DNA of 64,000 nucleotides from contig NZ_SOMN01000030.1 of assembly GCF_004564235.1 (NCBI RefSeq), forward strand, positions 1 through 64,000. The letters run 5' to 3'. A program made the position numbers and the translations under genes. Numbering within the stretch: the stretch's first letter is position 1; the number at the start of each line of letters is the position of its first letter. Shown here piece by piece: positions 27,641 through 38,341 of the stretch. Under the pieces are notes generated by a model that was given only the letters and a program-made list of their open reading frames with translations, ran no database searches and was not told where the DNA came from. The DNA comes from Cohnella luojiensis (GTDB lineage Bacteria > Bacillota > Bacilli > Paenibacillales > Paenibacillaceae).

Positions 27641-30600
27641 TTGTTAGACGTCAACAACTTTGAGTTCATGAAAATCGGTTTGGCTTCACCGGACAAAATC
27701 CGGTCGTGGTCGAGAGGCGAAGTCAAGAAGCCGGAAACGATAAACTACCGGACATTGAAGCCGGAAAAAGAAGGCTTGTTCTGCGAGAAGATTTTCGGTC
27801 CGACCAAGGACTGGGAATGTCATTGCGGCAAATACAAGAGAGTTCGTTACAAAGGCGTCGTTTGCGATCGTTGCGGCGTCGAAGTCACGCGCGCGAAAGT
27901 TCGCCGTGAACGGATGGGGCATATCGAGTTGGCCGCTCCGGTTTCTCATATCTGGTATTTCAAAGGCATTCCAAGCCGTATGGGTCTTGCGCTCGATATG
28001 TCTCCTCGTTCGCTTGAAGAGATTATCTACTTCGCTTCCTACGTCGTAACGGATCCAGGCGATACGCCGCTCGAGAAGAAGCAACTGCTCTCCGAGAAAG
28101 AATACCGCAGCTATCGCGACAAGTACGGTTATGCGTTCCATGCGGGCATGGGCGCGGAAGCCGTCAAGAGATTGTTGCAGGATATCGATCTTGACCGCGA
28201 GCTGGAAGTTCTCAAGGAAGACTTGCGCACGGCACAAGGCCAACGCCGTAATCGTGCGATCAAGCGCCTAGAGGTCGTGGAATCTTTCCGGAACTCCGGC
28301 AACCTGCCGGACTGGATGATTCTTGACGTCCTGCCCGTCATTCCTCCGGAATTGCGTCCAATGGTTCAATTGGACGGCGGCCGGTTCGCAACGAGCGACT
28401 TGAACGACTTGTATCGTCGGGTTATTAACCGGAACAACCGGTTGAAACGTTTGCTTGATCTCGGAGCTCCGGACATTATCGTTCAGAACGAGAAGCGGAT
28501 GCTGCAAGAAGCGGTAGATGCGTTGATCGACAACGGACGTCGCGGTCGCCCTGTAACGGGTCCCGGGAATCGTCCTTTGAAATCGCTCAGCCATATGCTG
28601 AAGGGTAAGCAAGGCCGTTTCCGTCAGAACTTGCTCGGAAAGCGCGTCGATTACTCCGGACGTTCCGTTATCGTTGTCGGTCCGAGCTTGAAAATGTATC
28701 AATGCGGTCTTCCTAAGGAAATGGCATTGGAGCTATTCAAGCCTTTCGTTATGAAGGAACTAGTCTTGAAGGGCTTAGCCCATAACATTAAGAGCGCGAA
28801 GCGCAAAGTCGAACGCGTAAGTCCTGAAGTTTGGGATGTGCTAGAGGAAGTCATCAAAGAACATCCGGTGCTCCTCAACCGTGCTCCTACGCTTCATAGA
28901 CTTGGTATCCAAGCGTTCGAACCGATCTTGGTCGAAGGTCGCGCCATTAAGCTTCATCCGCTCGTATGTACGGCATATAACGCCGACTTCGACGGCGACC
29001 AAATGGCGGTTCACGTTCCGTTGTCCGCGGAAGCCCAAGCGGAAGCTCGCTTGCTCATGCTTGCTTCGGGTAACATCTTGAACCCTAAAGACGGTAAGCC
29101 TGTCGTTACTCCATCCCAGGATATGGTACTTGGTTGCTATTACCTGACGATGGATAACAATCAATCTTACGGTACGGGTATCCGGTTCGCAGACGTTAAT
29201 GAGGCTATCTCTGCTTATCAGCGCGGAATCACGGGGATTTCCTTGCATGCCCGCGTTGTCATCCCGGTTAGAGAGCTGAAGAAGAAGACCTTTACTCCGG
29301 AACAGCAAGAAGCTCTGATCGTAACAACGATCGGTAAGATCATCTTTAACGAGATTTTCCCGGATACGTTCCCGTATATTAACGAAGCTTCGAAAGCGAA
29401 TCTCGTCAAAGGAACGCCCGACAAATACTTCATCTACGATAAAGGCGCGGACATTAGCAAGTTCATCAACGATCCTGCGATTCCGGCTGCCGTAGGTAAA
29501 GAATACTTGGGTAACATCATCGGCGAATGCTTCCGAATCTATCATACGACCAAGACTTCCATCATCTTGGATAACATCAAGCAGCTTGGATTTACGTATT
29601 CGACTCGCGCGGGAATTACGATCGGCGTCTCCGACGTTATCGTTCCGCAAGAGAAGGATCAAATTCTGGCGAAGTCCGAAGAGCGCGTCACAGTCGTATC
29701 CACGCAATATCGTCGCGGATTGATCACGAACGAAGAGCGTCGCGACCGCGTTATCGAGATCTGGAGCAAAACGAAGGACGAAATCACGGATGTTCTGATG
29801 AAATCCATGGATCGCTACAACAACATCATGTTGATGGTGGATTCCAAGGCGCGGGGTAACAAATCGCAAATCACCCAATTGGGCGGTATGCGCGGTCTGA
29901 TGGCCAACCCGTCCGGACGAATCATCGAGTTGCCGATTAAGTCCAACTTCCGCGAAGGTCTTACCGTATTGGAGTACTTCATCTCCACTCACGGAGCGCG
30001 TAAAGGTCTGGCCGATACGGCACTTCGTACGGCTGACTCCGGTTACCTGACTCGCCGTCTCGTAGACGTAGCGCAAGACGTTATCGTTCGCGAGGACGAT
30101 TGCGGAACGGATAAAGGAATTACCGTATCCCGAATTGAAGATGGCAAAGAGGTCATCGAGGACTTGTTCGACCGTATCGAAGGCCGTTATGCCTTCCAAA
30201 CGATCCGCCATCCGGAAACGAAGGAAATTATCGCGAACCGTAACGATTTGATCGATACGCCAATTGCGGAAGAGATCATTCGCGCGGATATCAAAAAAGT
30301 TCAAATCCGTTCCGTACTTAGCTGCCGTGCCCGTCATGGCGTTTGTAAGCTTTGCTACGGACGCAACCTTGCTACCGGCAAGAAGGTCGAAATCGGAGAA
30401 GCGGTCGGGATCATCGCCGCGCAATCCATCGGAGAGCCGGGAACGCAGCTCACCATGCGTACGTTCCATACCGGCGGTGTTGCAGGAGACGATATTACCC
30501 AAGGTTTGCCGCGGATTCAGGAGCTCTTCGAAGCTCGGAACCCGAAAGGTCAAGCAATTATCTCCGAGCTTGACGGCGTAGTTAAAGAAATTCGCGAGAC

Positions 30601-31264
30601 GAAGGATCGTCGTGAAATCGAATTGCAGGGCGGAGCGGAATCCAAAATCTACCCAGTCAGCTACGGATCACGCATTCGCGTCACCCAAGGCCAGCAAGTT
30701 GAAGCTGGAGACGAGTTGACGGATGGTTCTATCGATCCTAAAGAAATGCTGCGCATCAAAGGCATTCGCGGCGTGCAGAACTATATTCTGCAAGAAGTTC
30801 AGCGCGTATACCGTAACCAAGGCGTTGAAATCAACGATAAGCATATCGAGGTTATGATCAAGCAGATGCTTCGTAAGATTCGCATCGTTGATCCAGGCGA
30901 TACGGTGCTTCTACCGGGTGCATTCGTTGATCTGCACGAGTACGAGGCGGCTAACCGCGATGCGATCCTGGCTGATAAAGAGCCTGCAGTCGCGCGTCCG
31001 GTACTCCTCGGAATTACGAAGGCTTCTCTCGAGACGGATTCGTTCCTATCTGCGGCGTCTTTCCAAGAGACGACTCGCGTTCTGACCGACGCTGCTATCA
31101 AAGGCAAAGTCGACAGGCTGCTTGGTCTCAAAGAGAACGTTATTATCGGGAAGCTCATTCCGGCAGGTACGGGTATGGCTCGTTATCGCAACATTCGCGT
31201 CGTTTCGCCATTTGACGAACCGACCGATGAAACGGCTGAGCTTGAGCCGGTCGGCGTAGAGTAA
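27641..31264 (+). CDS. rpoC: DNA-directed RNA polymerase subunit beta'
   Basis: The second catalytic subunit, 1207 residues. It has the N-terminal zinc site (C60, C62, C75, C78), the clamp and the catalytic NADFDGD loop (447-453) whose three aspartates hold Mg2+. The second zinc site is in [15 protein letters not shown], followed by the bridge/trigger region [26 protein letters not shown]. The start is TTG 27641, with AAGGAGG 9 nt upstream. It ends before a strong terminator. Confidence 0.97.
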   Translation: MLDVNNFEFMKIGLASPDKIRSWSRGEVKKPETINYRTLKPEKEGLFCEKIFGPTKDWECHCGKYKRVRYKGVVCDRCGVEVTRAKVRRERMGHIELAAPVSHIWYFKGIPSRMGLALDMSPRSLEEIIYFASYVVTDPGDTPLEKKQLLSEKEYRSYRDKYGYAFHAGMGAEAVKRLLQDIDLDRELEVLKEDLRTAQGQRRNRAIKRLEVVESFRNSGNLPDWMILDVLPVIPPELRPMVQLDGGRFATSDLNDLYRRVINRNNRLKRLLDLGAPDIIVQNEKRMLQEAVDALIDNGRRGRPVTGPGNRPLKSLSHMLKGKQGRFRQNLLGKRVDYSGRSVIVVGPSLKMYQCGLPKEMALELFKPFVMKELVLKGLAHNIKSAKRKVERVSPEVWDVLEEVIKEHPVLLNRAPTLHRLGIQAFEPILVEGRAIKLHPLVCTAYNADFDGDQMAVHVPLSAEAQAEARLLMLASGNILNPKDGKPVVTPSQDMVLGCYYLTMDNNQSYGTGIRFADVNEAISAYQRGITGISLHARVVIPVRELKKKTFTPEQQEALIVTTIGKIIFNEIFPDTFPYINEASKANLVKGTPDKYFIYDKGADISKFINDPAIPAAVGKEYLGNIIGECFRIYHTTKTSIILDNIKQLGFTYSTRAGITIGVSDVIVPQEKDQILAKSEERVTVVSTQYRRGLITNEERRDRVIEIWSKTKDEITDVLMKSMDRYNNIMLMVDSKARGNKSQITQLGGMRGLMANPSGRIIELPIKSNFREGLTVLEYFISTHGARKGLADTALRTADSGYLTRRLVDVAQDVIVREDDCGTDKGITVSRIEDGKEVIEDLFDRIEGRYAFQTIRHPETKEIIANRNDLIDTPIAEEIIRADIKKVQIRSVLSCRARHGVCKLCYGRNLATGKKVEIGEAVGIIAAQSIGEPGTQLTMRTFHTGGVAGDDITQGLPRIQELFEARNPKGQAIISELDGVVKEIRETKDRREIELQGGAESKIYPVSYGSRIRVTQGQQVEAGDELTDGSIDPKEMLRIKGIRGVQNYILQEVQRVYRNQGVEINDKHIEVMIKQMLRKIRIVDPGDTVLLPGAFVDLHEYEAANRDAILADKEPAVARPVLLGITKASLETDSFLSAASFQETTRVLTDAAIKGKVDRLLGLKENVIIGKLIPAGTGMARYRNIRVVSPFDEPTDETAELEPVGVE

Positions 31265-31285
31265 GCAATAGGATCCAAATCTCCA

Positions 31286-31316
31286 GCAGATACCGGCAAC
31301 GGTATCTGCGTTTTTT
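31286..31316 (+). terminator. Terminator after rpoC
   Basis: A perfect 9-bp stem gcagatacc / ggtatctgc with a 6-nt loop is followed by six T. Confidence 0.93.
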
Positions 31317-31364
31317 AATTGCCGTTAAAGATATGAGAGAAATAGAATAAAGCCATCAAATTTC

Positions 31365-31393
31365 TTGACACACCCAGATCCAGGTGATAATAT
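31365..31393 (+). promoter_or_regulatory. Sigma-A promoter of the str operon
   Basis: A perfect TTGACA (31365-31370), 17-bp spacer and TAATAT (31388-31393). Confidence 0.85.
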
Positions 31394-31399
31394 ATCCTA

Positions 31400-31684
31400 G
31401 TGTGTGCCAGACGTGCGTCAAACTGACGTACATCGATACGGTGCGGAACCAAGCAAAGAGTGTGACATTTAGTCGGTACGGCAGGCGCCGTGACCGTTGA
31501 GGAATAAGATTGTTGGGTTTGATTCGGTGTTCGTCCACTGAAAAGAGATTTTCATGTGAGAGAATACCGGTCGGGCCCTTTCTCGTCTCTCAAAATGAAC
31601 CACCTGGATCTGTGGGCTTCGTAAAAGGTATCGATTGAGTCGTTTACTAATTATTTTTACCGTTCATGGGAAGGGGGTGGCAGC
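31400..31684 (+). promoter_or_regulatory. Long structured leader of rpsL
   Basis: About 285 nt of untranslated RNA precede rpsL. Visible helices are cgtca/tgacg (near 31417-31429) and a 12-bp ttcat-tgagaga with tctctca-atgaa (31551-31563 with 31586-31599). No ORF with a ribosome binding site is present. It may hold a ribosomal-protein autoregulatory site; I do not recognise a known family. Confidence 0.5.
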
Positions 31685-32107
31685 ATGCCAACAATTAACC
31701 AGCTAGTTCGCAAAGGCCGTCAATCGAAGGTCGTTAAATCGAAATCGCCTGCACTTCAAAAAGGATTCAATGCCCTCAAACGCGTTGAAACCGATCTGAG
31801 CGCTCCTCAAAAACGTGGAGTTTGCACTCGTGTAGGAACTATGACTCCGAAAAAACCGAACTCCGCACTTCGTAAATACGCGAGGGTCCGTTTGACCAAC
31901 CGCGTTGAGGTGACCGCCTACATTGGGGGGATCGGCCATAACTTGCAAGAGCATAGCGTCGTTCTTGTTCGCGGAGGCCGGGTTAAAGACTTACCGGGGG
32001 TTCGTTACCATATCGTTCGCGGAGCATTGGATACCGCTGGCGTTAACAACCGGAAACAAGCTCGTTCGAAATACGGTACGAAAAGACCGAAAGTTAAGAA
32101 ATCCTAA
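31685..32107 (+). CDS. rpsL: 30S ribosomal protein S12
   Basis: S12 sits in the decoding centre. The 140-residue protein keeps the wild-type lysines at both streptomycin-resistance positions (TPKKPNSAL and GRVKDLPG). ATG 31685 follows AAGGGGGTGG. It is the first gene of the str operon rpsL-rpsG-fusA-tuf. Confidence 0.97.
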   Translation: MPTINQLVRKGRQSKVVKSKSPALQKGFNALKRVETDLSAPQKRGVCTRVGTMTPKKPNSALRKYARVRLTNRVEVTAYIGGIGHNLQEHSVVLVRGGRVKDLPGVRYHIVRGALDTAGVNNRKQARSKYGTKRPKVKKS

Positions 32108-32171
32108 TAAGCGAATAGGCGGCTTGATCGCCTAAACGCTGCACAACATGAATGGGAAAGGAGGAACTTCA

Positions 32172-32642
32172 ATGCCACGTAAAGGACCAGTTCAGAAACG
32201 GGATGTACTCCCGGATCCGCTGTACAACAGCAAACTTGTCACTCGTCTTGTAAACCGCATTATGATCGACGGTAAAAAAGGTGTAGCCCAACAGCTTCTA
32301 TACGATGCGTTCACCCTGATTCAGGAGCGCTCCGGTAAAGATGCTATGGAGGTCTTTGAAGCCGCGATCAAGAACATCATGCCGGTACTCGAGGTTAAAG
32401 CCCGCCGCGTAGGTGGAGCAAACTATCAAGTTCCGATTGAAGTTAAGCCTGAACGCCGCACGTCCCTAGGACTGCGCTGGCTCGTTAACTACTCCCGCAA
32501 CCGCGGCGAGAAAACGATGGAAGAGCGTTTAGCTGCTGAAATCCTGGATGCATCCAATAACACTGGTGCAGCCGTTAAAAAACGTGAGGATACTCACAAA
32601 ATGGCGGAAGCGAACAAAGCGTTTGCCCACTACCGTTGGTAG
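32172..32642 (+). CDS. rpsG: 30S ribosomal protein S7
   Basis: S7 nucleates assembly of the 30S head and lines the E site. The 156-residue protein has the family start [16 protein letters not shown] and the conserved [14 protein letters not shown] and [15 protein letters not shown] segments. ATG 32172 follows AAAGGAGG, favoured over an ATG at 32148. Confidence 0.97.
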   Translation: MPRKGPVQKRDVLPDPLYNSKLVTRLVNRIMIDGKKGVAQQLLYDAFTLIQERSGKDAMEVFEAAIKNIMPVLEVKARRVGGANYQVPIEVKPERRTSLGLRWLVNYSRNRGEKTMEERLAAEILDASNNTGAAVKKREDTHKMAEANKAFAHYRW

Positions 32643-32680
32643 AATTCGCTTAAGCAAGACAATCGAAGGGAGACTGTTAC

Positions 32681-34765
32681 ATGGCTAGAGAGTTCTCCTT
32701 GCAAAATACGCGTAATATCGGGATTATGGCGCATATTGATGCGGGTAAAACCACGACCACTGAACGGATTTTGTTCTACACCGGACGCGTTCATAAGATC
32801 GGCGAAGTGCACGAAGGCGCCGCTACGATGGACTGGATGGAGCAAGAGCAAGAACGCGGTATCACGATTACGTCTGCCGCTACTACCGCTCAATGGGATG
32901 GACACCGCATCAATATCATCGACACTCCGGGTCACGTTGACTTTACGGTAGAGGTTGAGCGCTCCTTGCGCGTATTGGACGGGGCTGTTGGCGTATTTAG
33001 CGCCAAAGAAGGCGTGGAACCTCAGTCCGAAACGGTATGGCGTCAAGCTGACCGTTACGGCGTTCCTCGTATCGCTTACGTAAATAAAATGGATATCATC
33101 GGTGCAGACTTCCTGAATGTCGTAAGAGACATGAAGTTGCGCTTGAACGCTAACGCTGTAGCTATTCAATTGCCTATGGGCGCTGAAGATGTTTTCGTAG
33201 GAATGATCGACCTGATTGAACGGGTCGCTTATAAATACAAAGACGATCTCGGCAAAGACCCAGAGAAAATTGCAATTCCTGCAGAGTATGAAGCGCAAGT
33301 GGAAGAACTGCGTGCCATCTTGGTAGAAAAAGTTGCCGAGCTTGACGAAGAATTGACGATGAAATTCCTGGAGGGTGAAGAACTCACCATTCCGGAAATC
33401 AAAGCAGCCCTTCGTAAAGGCGTCTGCGAAGTGAAAATCTTCCCGGTCGTATGCGGATCTTCCTACCGTAACAAAGGTGTTCAACCGATGTTGGATGCCG
33501 TTGTCAATTTCTTGCCGTCCCCGCTTGACGTTCCTGCAATCAAAGGACTTCTGGACGATGGTACTGAAACGACGCGCGAATCCTCCGACACGGCTCCATT
33601 TGCCGCACTTGCTTTCAAAATCATGACTGATCCTTACGTTGGTCGTCTGACTTTCTTCCGCGTTTACTCCGGCATACTGAACGCTGGTTCTTATGTTGTA
33701 AATGCGACGAAAGGCAAACGCGAACGCGTCGGCCGGATTTTGCAAATGCATGCGAATAGCCGTCAGGAAATCAGCGAAGTGCATGCAGGCGATATCGCAG
33801 CTGCCGTAGGTCTTAAAGACACTACGACTGGCGATACTCTGTGTGACGAGAAACATCCGGTTATCCTTGAATCGATGAACTTCCCAGAACCGGTTATCCA
33901 GCTTGCGGTCGAGCCGAAAACAAAAGCCGACCAAGACAAAATGGGTATTGCTTTGCAGAAGCTGTCCGAGGAAGATCCTACGTTCCGTGCCCACACGGAC
34001 GAAGAAACCGGACAAACGATCATCTCGGGTATGGGCGAGCTTCACTTGGAAATCCTCGTTGACCGTATGCTTCGCGAATTCAAAGTCGAGACGAATGTTG
34101 GTAAACCGCAAGTTGCTTACCGCGAAACATTCCGTGTCCCTGCGAAGGTCGAAGGTAAGTTCGTTCGTCAATCCGGTGGTAAAGGTCAATTCGGACATTG
34201 TTGGGTTGAATTCACACCACTTGAGCCAGGCACAGGTTTCATTTTCGAAAACAAAACGGTTGGTGGATCGATTCCGAAAGAATTTATCGCTCCAATCCAA
34301 GCTGGTATCGAAGAGTCGATGAAAAACGGCGTACTCGCTGGCTTCCCGCTCGTTGATATTAAAGCTGTTGTTGTTGACGGATCGTACCATGATGTCGACT
34401 CTTCGGAGATGGCGTTCAAAATTGCTGGATCGTTAGCGCTTAAAGCAGCTAAGGACAAATGTAGCCCTTGCTTGCTAGAGCCTATCATGAAAGTAGAAGT
34501 AACAGTGCCTGAAGAGTACATGGGCGACGTAATGGGAATGATGAGCTCTCGTCGTGGTCGTATCGAAGGAACGGATACGCGTTTCGGCGCGCTAATCGTT
34601 CGCGCGAAAGTTCCACTCGCAGAGATGTTCGGATATTCCACAACGCTTCGTTCCGGTACACAAGGTCGTGGGGTGTTCTCGATGGAACTTTCCCACTACG
34701 AAGAAGTTCCGAAATCGATCTCCGAAGAGATCATCTCGAAATACAAAGGCGCGAAAGACATTTAG
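32681..34765 (+). CDS. fusA: Elongation factor G
   Basis: EF-G is the GTPase that drives tRNA-mRNA translocation and, with RRF, ribosome recycling. The 694-residue protein has the P-loop AHIDAGKTT (18-26), switch II DTPGH, NKMD, and the C-terminal EF-G domains IV and V. Length is normal. Third gene of the str operon. Confidence 0.97.
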   Translation: MAREFSLQNTRNIGIMAHIDAGKTTTTERILFYTGRVHKIGEVHEGAATMDWMEQEQERGITITSAATTAQWDGHRINIIDTPGHVDFTVEVERSLRVLDGAVGVFSAKEGVEPQSETVWRQADRYGVPRIAYVNKMDIIGADFLNVVRDMKLRLNANAVAIQLPMGAEDVFVGMIDLIERVAYKYKDDLGKDPEKIAIPAEYEAQVEELRAILVEKVAELDEELTMKFLEGEELTIPEIKAALRKGVCEVKIFPVVCGSSYRNKGVQPMLDAVVNFLPSPLDVPAIKGLLDDGTETTRESSDTAPFAALAFKIMTDPYVGRLTFFRVYSGILNAGSYVVNATKGKRERVGRILQMHANSRQEISEVHAGDIAAAVGLKDTTTGDTLCDEKHPVILESMNFPEPVIQLAVEPKTKADQDKMGIALQKLSEEDPTFRAHTDEETGQTIISGMGELHLEILVDRMLREFKVETNVGKPQVAYRETFRVPAKVEGKFVRQSGGKGQFGHCWVEFTPLEPGTGFIFENKTVGGSIPKEFIAPIQAGIEESMKNGVLAGFPLVDIKAVVVDGSYHDVDSSEMAFKIAGSLALKAAKDKCSPCLLEPIMKVEVTVPEEYMGDVMGMMSSRRGRIEGTDTRFGALIVRAKVPLAEMFGYSTTLRSGTQGRGVFSMELSHYEEVPKSISEEIISKYKGAKDI

Positions 34766-34851
34766 TAAGAGGTTGGGCATGGGAGTCTCATAAGCGGTTC
34801 CCACCCGCCACCAAATATAATCCTTTTAATCATTAAGGAGGAACAGTATTC

Positions 34852-36042
34852 ATGGCAAAGGCTAAGTTTGAACGTACAAAACCACACGTAAACATCGGGA
34901 CTATCGGTCACGTCGACCACGGTAAAACAACATTGACAGCTGCTATCACGACAGTACTTTCCAAACGTTATGGCGGAGCTGCAGTAGCTTTCGACCAAAT
35001 CGACAAAGCACCAGAAGAGCGCGAGCGTGGAATCACGATTTCCACAGCGCACGTTGAGTACGAAACTCCTAACCGTCACTATGCACACGTTGACTGTCCT
35101 GGACATGCTGACTATGTTAAAAACATGATCACTGGTGCTGCTCAAATGGACGGCGCGATCCTGGTTGTATCCGCAGCTGACGGCCCAATGCCGCAAACGC
35201 GGGAACACATCTTGCTTTCCAAGCAAGTAGGCGTTCCTTACATCGTCGTATTCTTGAACAAATGCGACATGGTTGACGATGATGAGTTGCTTGAACTCGT
35301 TGAGATGGAAGTTCGCGACCTTCTGAACGAATACGATTTCCCAGGCGACGACACTCCAATCATCCGCGGTTCTGCTCGTGAAGCGTTGTCTAATCCTGAA
35401 GGCCCTTGGGCTGACAAAATCGTCGAACTGTTCGAAGCAGTCGATAGCTACATCCCGCAACCTGAGCGTGCAACTGACAAGCCTTTCTTGATGCCAGTTG
35501 AGGATGTATTCACAATCACTGGTCGTGGTACGGTTGCTACTGGTCGCGTAGAGCGTGGAGTTATCAAAATCGGTGATGAAGTTGAAATCATCGGTCTTGT
35601 AGAAGACACTCGCAAATCCGTAGTAACAGGCGTTGAAATGTTCCGTAAATTGCTTGATTCCGCTCAAGCCGGCGATAACGTTGGCGCATTGCTTCGCGGT
35701 GTAGACCGTAAAGACATCGAGCGCGGTCAAGTAATCGCGAAACCGGGTTCCGTTAAGCCTCATACGGAATTCACAGCGCAAATCTACGTTCTGACTTCCG
35801 CTGAGGGTGGCCGTCATAAGCCTTTCTTTACTGGCTACCGTCCACAGTTCTACTTCCGGACAACAGACGTAACTGGCATCATCAACCTGCCAGAAGGTAC
35901 TGAAATGGTTATGCCTGGCGATAACATCGAGGTAACTGTTTCCCTTATCGCTCCAATCGCCGTTGAAGACGGTACTCGCTTCGCTATTCGCGAAGGCGGC
36001 CGTACTGTAGGCGCTGGCGCAGTTGCTTCTATCCAAAAGTAA
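34852..36042 (+). CDS. tuf: Elongation factor Tu
   Basis: EF-Tu carries aminoacyl-tRNA to the ribosome. The 396-residue protein has GHVDHGKTT (19-27), the ERGITI switch I motif, DCPGH, NKCD, and beta-barrel domains 2 and 3. ATG 34852 follows TAAGGAGG. A strong terminator follows, so the str operon ends here and does not continue into rpsJ. Confidence 0.97.
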   Translation: MAKAKFERTKPHVNIGTIGHVDHGKTTLTAAITTVLSKRYGGAAVAFDQIDKAPEERERGITISTAHVEYETPNRHYAHVDCPGHADYVKNMITGAAQMDGAILVVSAADGPMPQTREHILLSKQVGVPYIVVFLNKCDMVDDDELLELVEMEVRDLLNEYDFPGDDTPIIRGSAREALSNPEGPWADKIVELFEAVDSYIPQPERATDKPFLMPVEDVFTITGRGTVATGRVERGVIKIGDEVEIIGLVEDTRKSVVTGVEMFRKLLDSAQAGDNVGALLRGVDRKDIERGQVIAKPGSVKPHTEFTAQIYVLTSAEGGRHKPFFTGYRPQFYFRTTDVTGIINLPEGTEMVMPGDNIEVTVSLIAPIAVEDGTRFAIREGGRTVGAGAVASIQK

Positions 36043-36051
36043 TTACAGCAA

Positions 36052-36080
36052 AGCCCTCTGGCGACAGAGGGCTTTTTTTT
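36052..36080 (+). terminator. Terminator after tuf
   Basis: A perfect 9-bp stem agccctctg / cagagggct with a GCGA loop is followed by eight T. Confidence 0.95.
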
Positions 36081-36125
36081 ATGCTCGGAATCGGTTGACC
36101 TTGGTAGAAAAGGTACTGACAATGC

Positions 36126-36131
36126 TATAAT
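36126..36131 (+). promoter_or_regulatory. -10 element upstream of the LacI-family gene
   Basis: A perfect TATAAT 64 nt upstream of the GTG start. The -35 is poor (TTGGTA at 36101-36106, 19-bp spacer). Confidence 0.5.
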
Positions 36132-36194
36132 AATGGGGCAAAATGAATGCAATGAAGAGGGGCTCGAAAAGAGTCTGAGAAGAGGGAACGTTTC

Positions 36195-37208
36195 GTGGCG
36201 AAAAAAGTGACGATGCAGCAGGTTGCGAACGCGTTGGGAATATCCAAAAACTCGGTGTCCCAAGCGCTTGGGGGTAAACCGGGCGTTAGCGAGGAAACGA
36301 GGGAAAGAGTACGGGAGGCAGCCGAAAGGCTCGGGTACGAATTCTCTTCAGCGGGAAAATCATCCCTTCGGAATCATGGAGGTCATATCGGGATGATCGT
36401 CTCAGAGAGCGCCATATCCGAGAACCTATTCTTTGGGATCATCAATTACCAAATCCAGAAGGAAGTCGAGCTCAGGAATTATTCCTTATTGATACACGTA
36501 GTCGATTCCGCAATGGAAATGCAGAATACCCTTCCCGCATTCTTGGAAGATCGGAAGGTTGACGGAGTCTTCGTTCTTTCCCATTTGGATAAGTCCTACA
36601 TCCAAAGCATAGTAACTACGGGGATTCCATTTGTAATGATCGATCATCACCACCCCGAACTCCATGTGGATTGCGTTCTGACGAACAACCGATTCGGCGC
36701 ATTTGATGCGGTCACTTATCTGATAAGCCTTGGCCATAAGCGCATCGGTTATATTGGTGATTTGTCTATTTCGCCAAGCTTTCAGGAAAGATGGGAAGGG
36801 TATCATTTAGCACTGAAGGCCAAAGGGCTTGTTGTGAAGCCGTCGGATCAGATTCTTGCCGGGGTCGAGAGCGAAGAATCGATCGCAGCCCAAATCCAGA
36901 TGATGACGTCGCAGCCCGACGCGTGGTTTTGCGCGAATGATATGGTTGCGGTGCTCCTGAACAATGTGCTTACCAAGAGGGGAATGAATGTTCCCGAAGA
37001 CGTCTCTATATGCGGTTACGACAACAATATGCTGTCGGAGCTGTCCAATCCTCCGCTTACGACCGTTAACGTCAATAAAGAGTTGTTCGGAAAGCGAGCC
37101 GTAGAGCGGCTATTTTGGCGGATGGACAATCCGTCGGAACCGTTCGAGGAGTTACTTCTGCGTACGACACTCGTTATCCGTGATTCGACGCGTGTTTCTT
37201 CCCGTTAA
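36195..37208 (+). CDS. LacI-family transcriptional regulator
   Basis: A 337-residue sugar-responsive repressor. It has an N-terminal LacI helix-turn-helix (about 5-26, TMQQVANALGISKNSVSQALGG), a hinge helix near 47-57, and a periplasmic-binding-protein-like effector domain (about 62-335) with the GHKRIGYIGD motif and WFCANDMVA. The start is GTG 36195 with AGAGGGA upstream. Transcribed toward the DUF1861/GH130 pair, whose control region holds a 16-bp palindrome of LacI type. The effector is probably a mannoside-type sugar, inferred only from the neighbours. Confidence 0.9.
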   Translation: MAKKVTMQQVANALGISKNSVSQALGGKPGVSEETRERVREAAERLGYEFSSAGKSSLRNHGGHIGMIVSESAISENLFFGIINYQIQKEVELRNYSLLIHVVDSAMEMQNTLPAFLEDRKVDGVFVLSHLDKSYIQSIVTTGIPFVMIDHHHPELHVDCVLTNNRFGAFDAVTYLISLGHKRIGYIGDLSISPSFQERWEGYHLALKAKGLVVKPSDQILAGVESEESIAAQIQMMTSQPDAWFCANDMVAVLLNNVLTKRGMNVPEDVSICGYDNNMLSELSNPPLTTVNVNKELFGKRAVERLFWRMDNPSEPFEELLLRTTLVIRDSTRVSSR

Positions 37209-37229
37209 ATAAATCAAAACGTCAACAGC

Positions 37230-37267
37230 GTCTCTGCAAGCCTTGCTGGCTGTAGAGACTTTTTTTT
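37230..37267 (+). terminator. Terminator after the LacI-family gene
   Basis: A stem gtctctgc...gtagagac with an inner agcc/ggct helix is followed by eight T. Confidence 0.85.
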
Positions 37268-37330
37268 AACCGAAAAAAATCATGGCGCAACTGGAGTTTT
37301 GTAATGTAAAATAGAAGAGTGATAATTGTA

Positions 37331-37346
37331 TTTGTAACGTTACAAA
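37331..37346 (+). promoter_or_regulatory. Palindromic LacI-type operator
   Basis: The perfect 16-bp palindrome TTTGTAACGTTACAAA has the central CG typical of LacI-family operators. It lies about 20 nt downstream of a -10-like TAAAAT (37307-37312) and 40 nt before the DUF1861-like gene. A related half-site, ttttgtaatgtaaaa, overlaps that -10. The regulator at 36195-37208 is the likely binder. Confidence 0.75.
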
Positions 37347-37386
37347 ACAATTGATAAGAGTGGCGAGTTGCCGGGGGGTAAAGGGA

Positions 37387-38337
37387 ATGTCCGTTGCGCA
37401 TCAGACGAAAACATGTAATGACCTATTAAAGGAATATCTTGCTAAACCTTCAGCTTGTACGAATCCGCTGAAGCTTCGCTTCGACGGAGTGGGACGGAAC
37501 GATGTATACAACATTACCGCGCCTTTCGAAGACGATGGGGAGCAGATCATTGCCGGACGAGTAGAATCGAGGGAGAGCGAGCAGTCGGAGATCGTCTTTT
37601 TCGTGGAACGGGAGGGGGTATGGACGCGGCATAAGGATCTGCCGACGTTCGCGTTGCAGGATCCTTTCCATACTAGGATTGGCGGAGAGCTCATCATTGG
37701 CGGGGTACAAACGTACCCGCATCCGGAAAAGGAGAATTTTCTTGCTTGGCGTACGGTATTTTATAGAGGATCCTCCATTCGCAATCTGAGCCCTTTCTTT
37801 ACCGGACCGAAGGGGATGAAAGATATTCGCTTGATCGGGCTGGCAGATGGCACGGTTGGCGTATTCACCCGTCCGCAAGGGACCATAGGGGGGCTCGGCA
37901 AGATCGGGTTTACCCGGATCGCCTCTCTCGATGAATTGACCGTCGAAGCCATTGATGAGGCATACCTTTTCGAAGGACAATTTATCGATGCGGAATGGGG
38001 TGGAGCGAATGAAGCCCATCTGCTTGCGGGCGGGAGAATCGGAGTGCTCGGCCATAGCGCTTGTTATGATGAAAGGATGGACCGCCATTATTATCCGATG
38101 GTATTTACCTGGGATCCTGAAACGAATAGTCTAACCGAAATCGAGCTCATTGCGGTTCGCGACGACTTCCTGCCGGGAATGGCCAAGCGTATCGATTTGC
38201 GGGATGTGGTGTTTAGCGGCGGATTGATTCGGAACGGCGACGGTACCGCACACCTCTATGCGGGAATAGGCGACGCGGAAGCGCACCGTATCACGATCCC
38301 GGATCCGTTTGTTCCATTTGAAGCTAAAGGAGCTTAA
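37387..38337 (+). CDS. DUF1861-like beta-propeller protein next to GH130
   Basis: A 316-residue soluble protein with no signal peptide. Repeated blade-like strands, for example FHTRIGGELIIGGVQ, KDIRLIGLADGTVGVFTRPQ and DLRDVVFSGGLIRNGDGTAHLYAGIGDAEAH, resemble five-bladed glycosidase-type propellers, and I read it as the DUF1861 (MTP-1) family. Function is not established; a mannoside hydrolase or phosphorylase role is plausible from the fold and the neighbour. ATG 37387 has GGGGGG 8 nt upstream. Its last bases carry the AAAGGAG that serves the GH130 gene, so the two form an operon. Confidence 0.78.
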   Translation: MSVAHQTKTCNDLLKEYLAKPSACTNPLKLRFDGVGRNDVYNITAPFEDDGEQIIAGRVESRESEQSEIVFFVEREGVWTRHKDLPTFALQDPFHTRIGGELIIGGVQTYPHPEKENFLAWRTVFYRGSSIRNLSPFFTGPKGMKDIRLIGLADGTVGVFTRPQGTIGGLGKIGFTRIASLDELTVEAIDEAYLFEGQFIDAEWGGANEAHLLAGGRIGVLGHSACYDERMDRHYYPMVFTWDPETNSLTEIELIAVRDDFLPGMAKRIDLRDVVFSGGLIRNGDGTAHLYAGIGDAEAHRITIPDPFVPFEAKGA

Positions 38338-38341
38338 CCCC

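Noticed and set aside
31900-31960. S12 has Gly-Gly in the YIGGIGHN loop where many Firmicutes have Pro-Gly.
   Set aside because: The Gly-Gly form is normal in other bacteria such as E. coli, and the streptomycin-linked lysines are intact, so this is not a resistance signature.
28841-36036. Long minus-strand open frames opposite rpoC (28841-30553), fusA (32630-34390) and tuf (34762-36036).
   Set aside because: These are mirror frames of highly expressed genes with strong codon bias. They lack ribosome binding sites and any recognisable domain.
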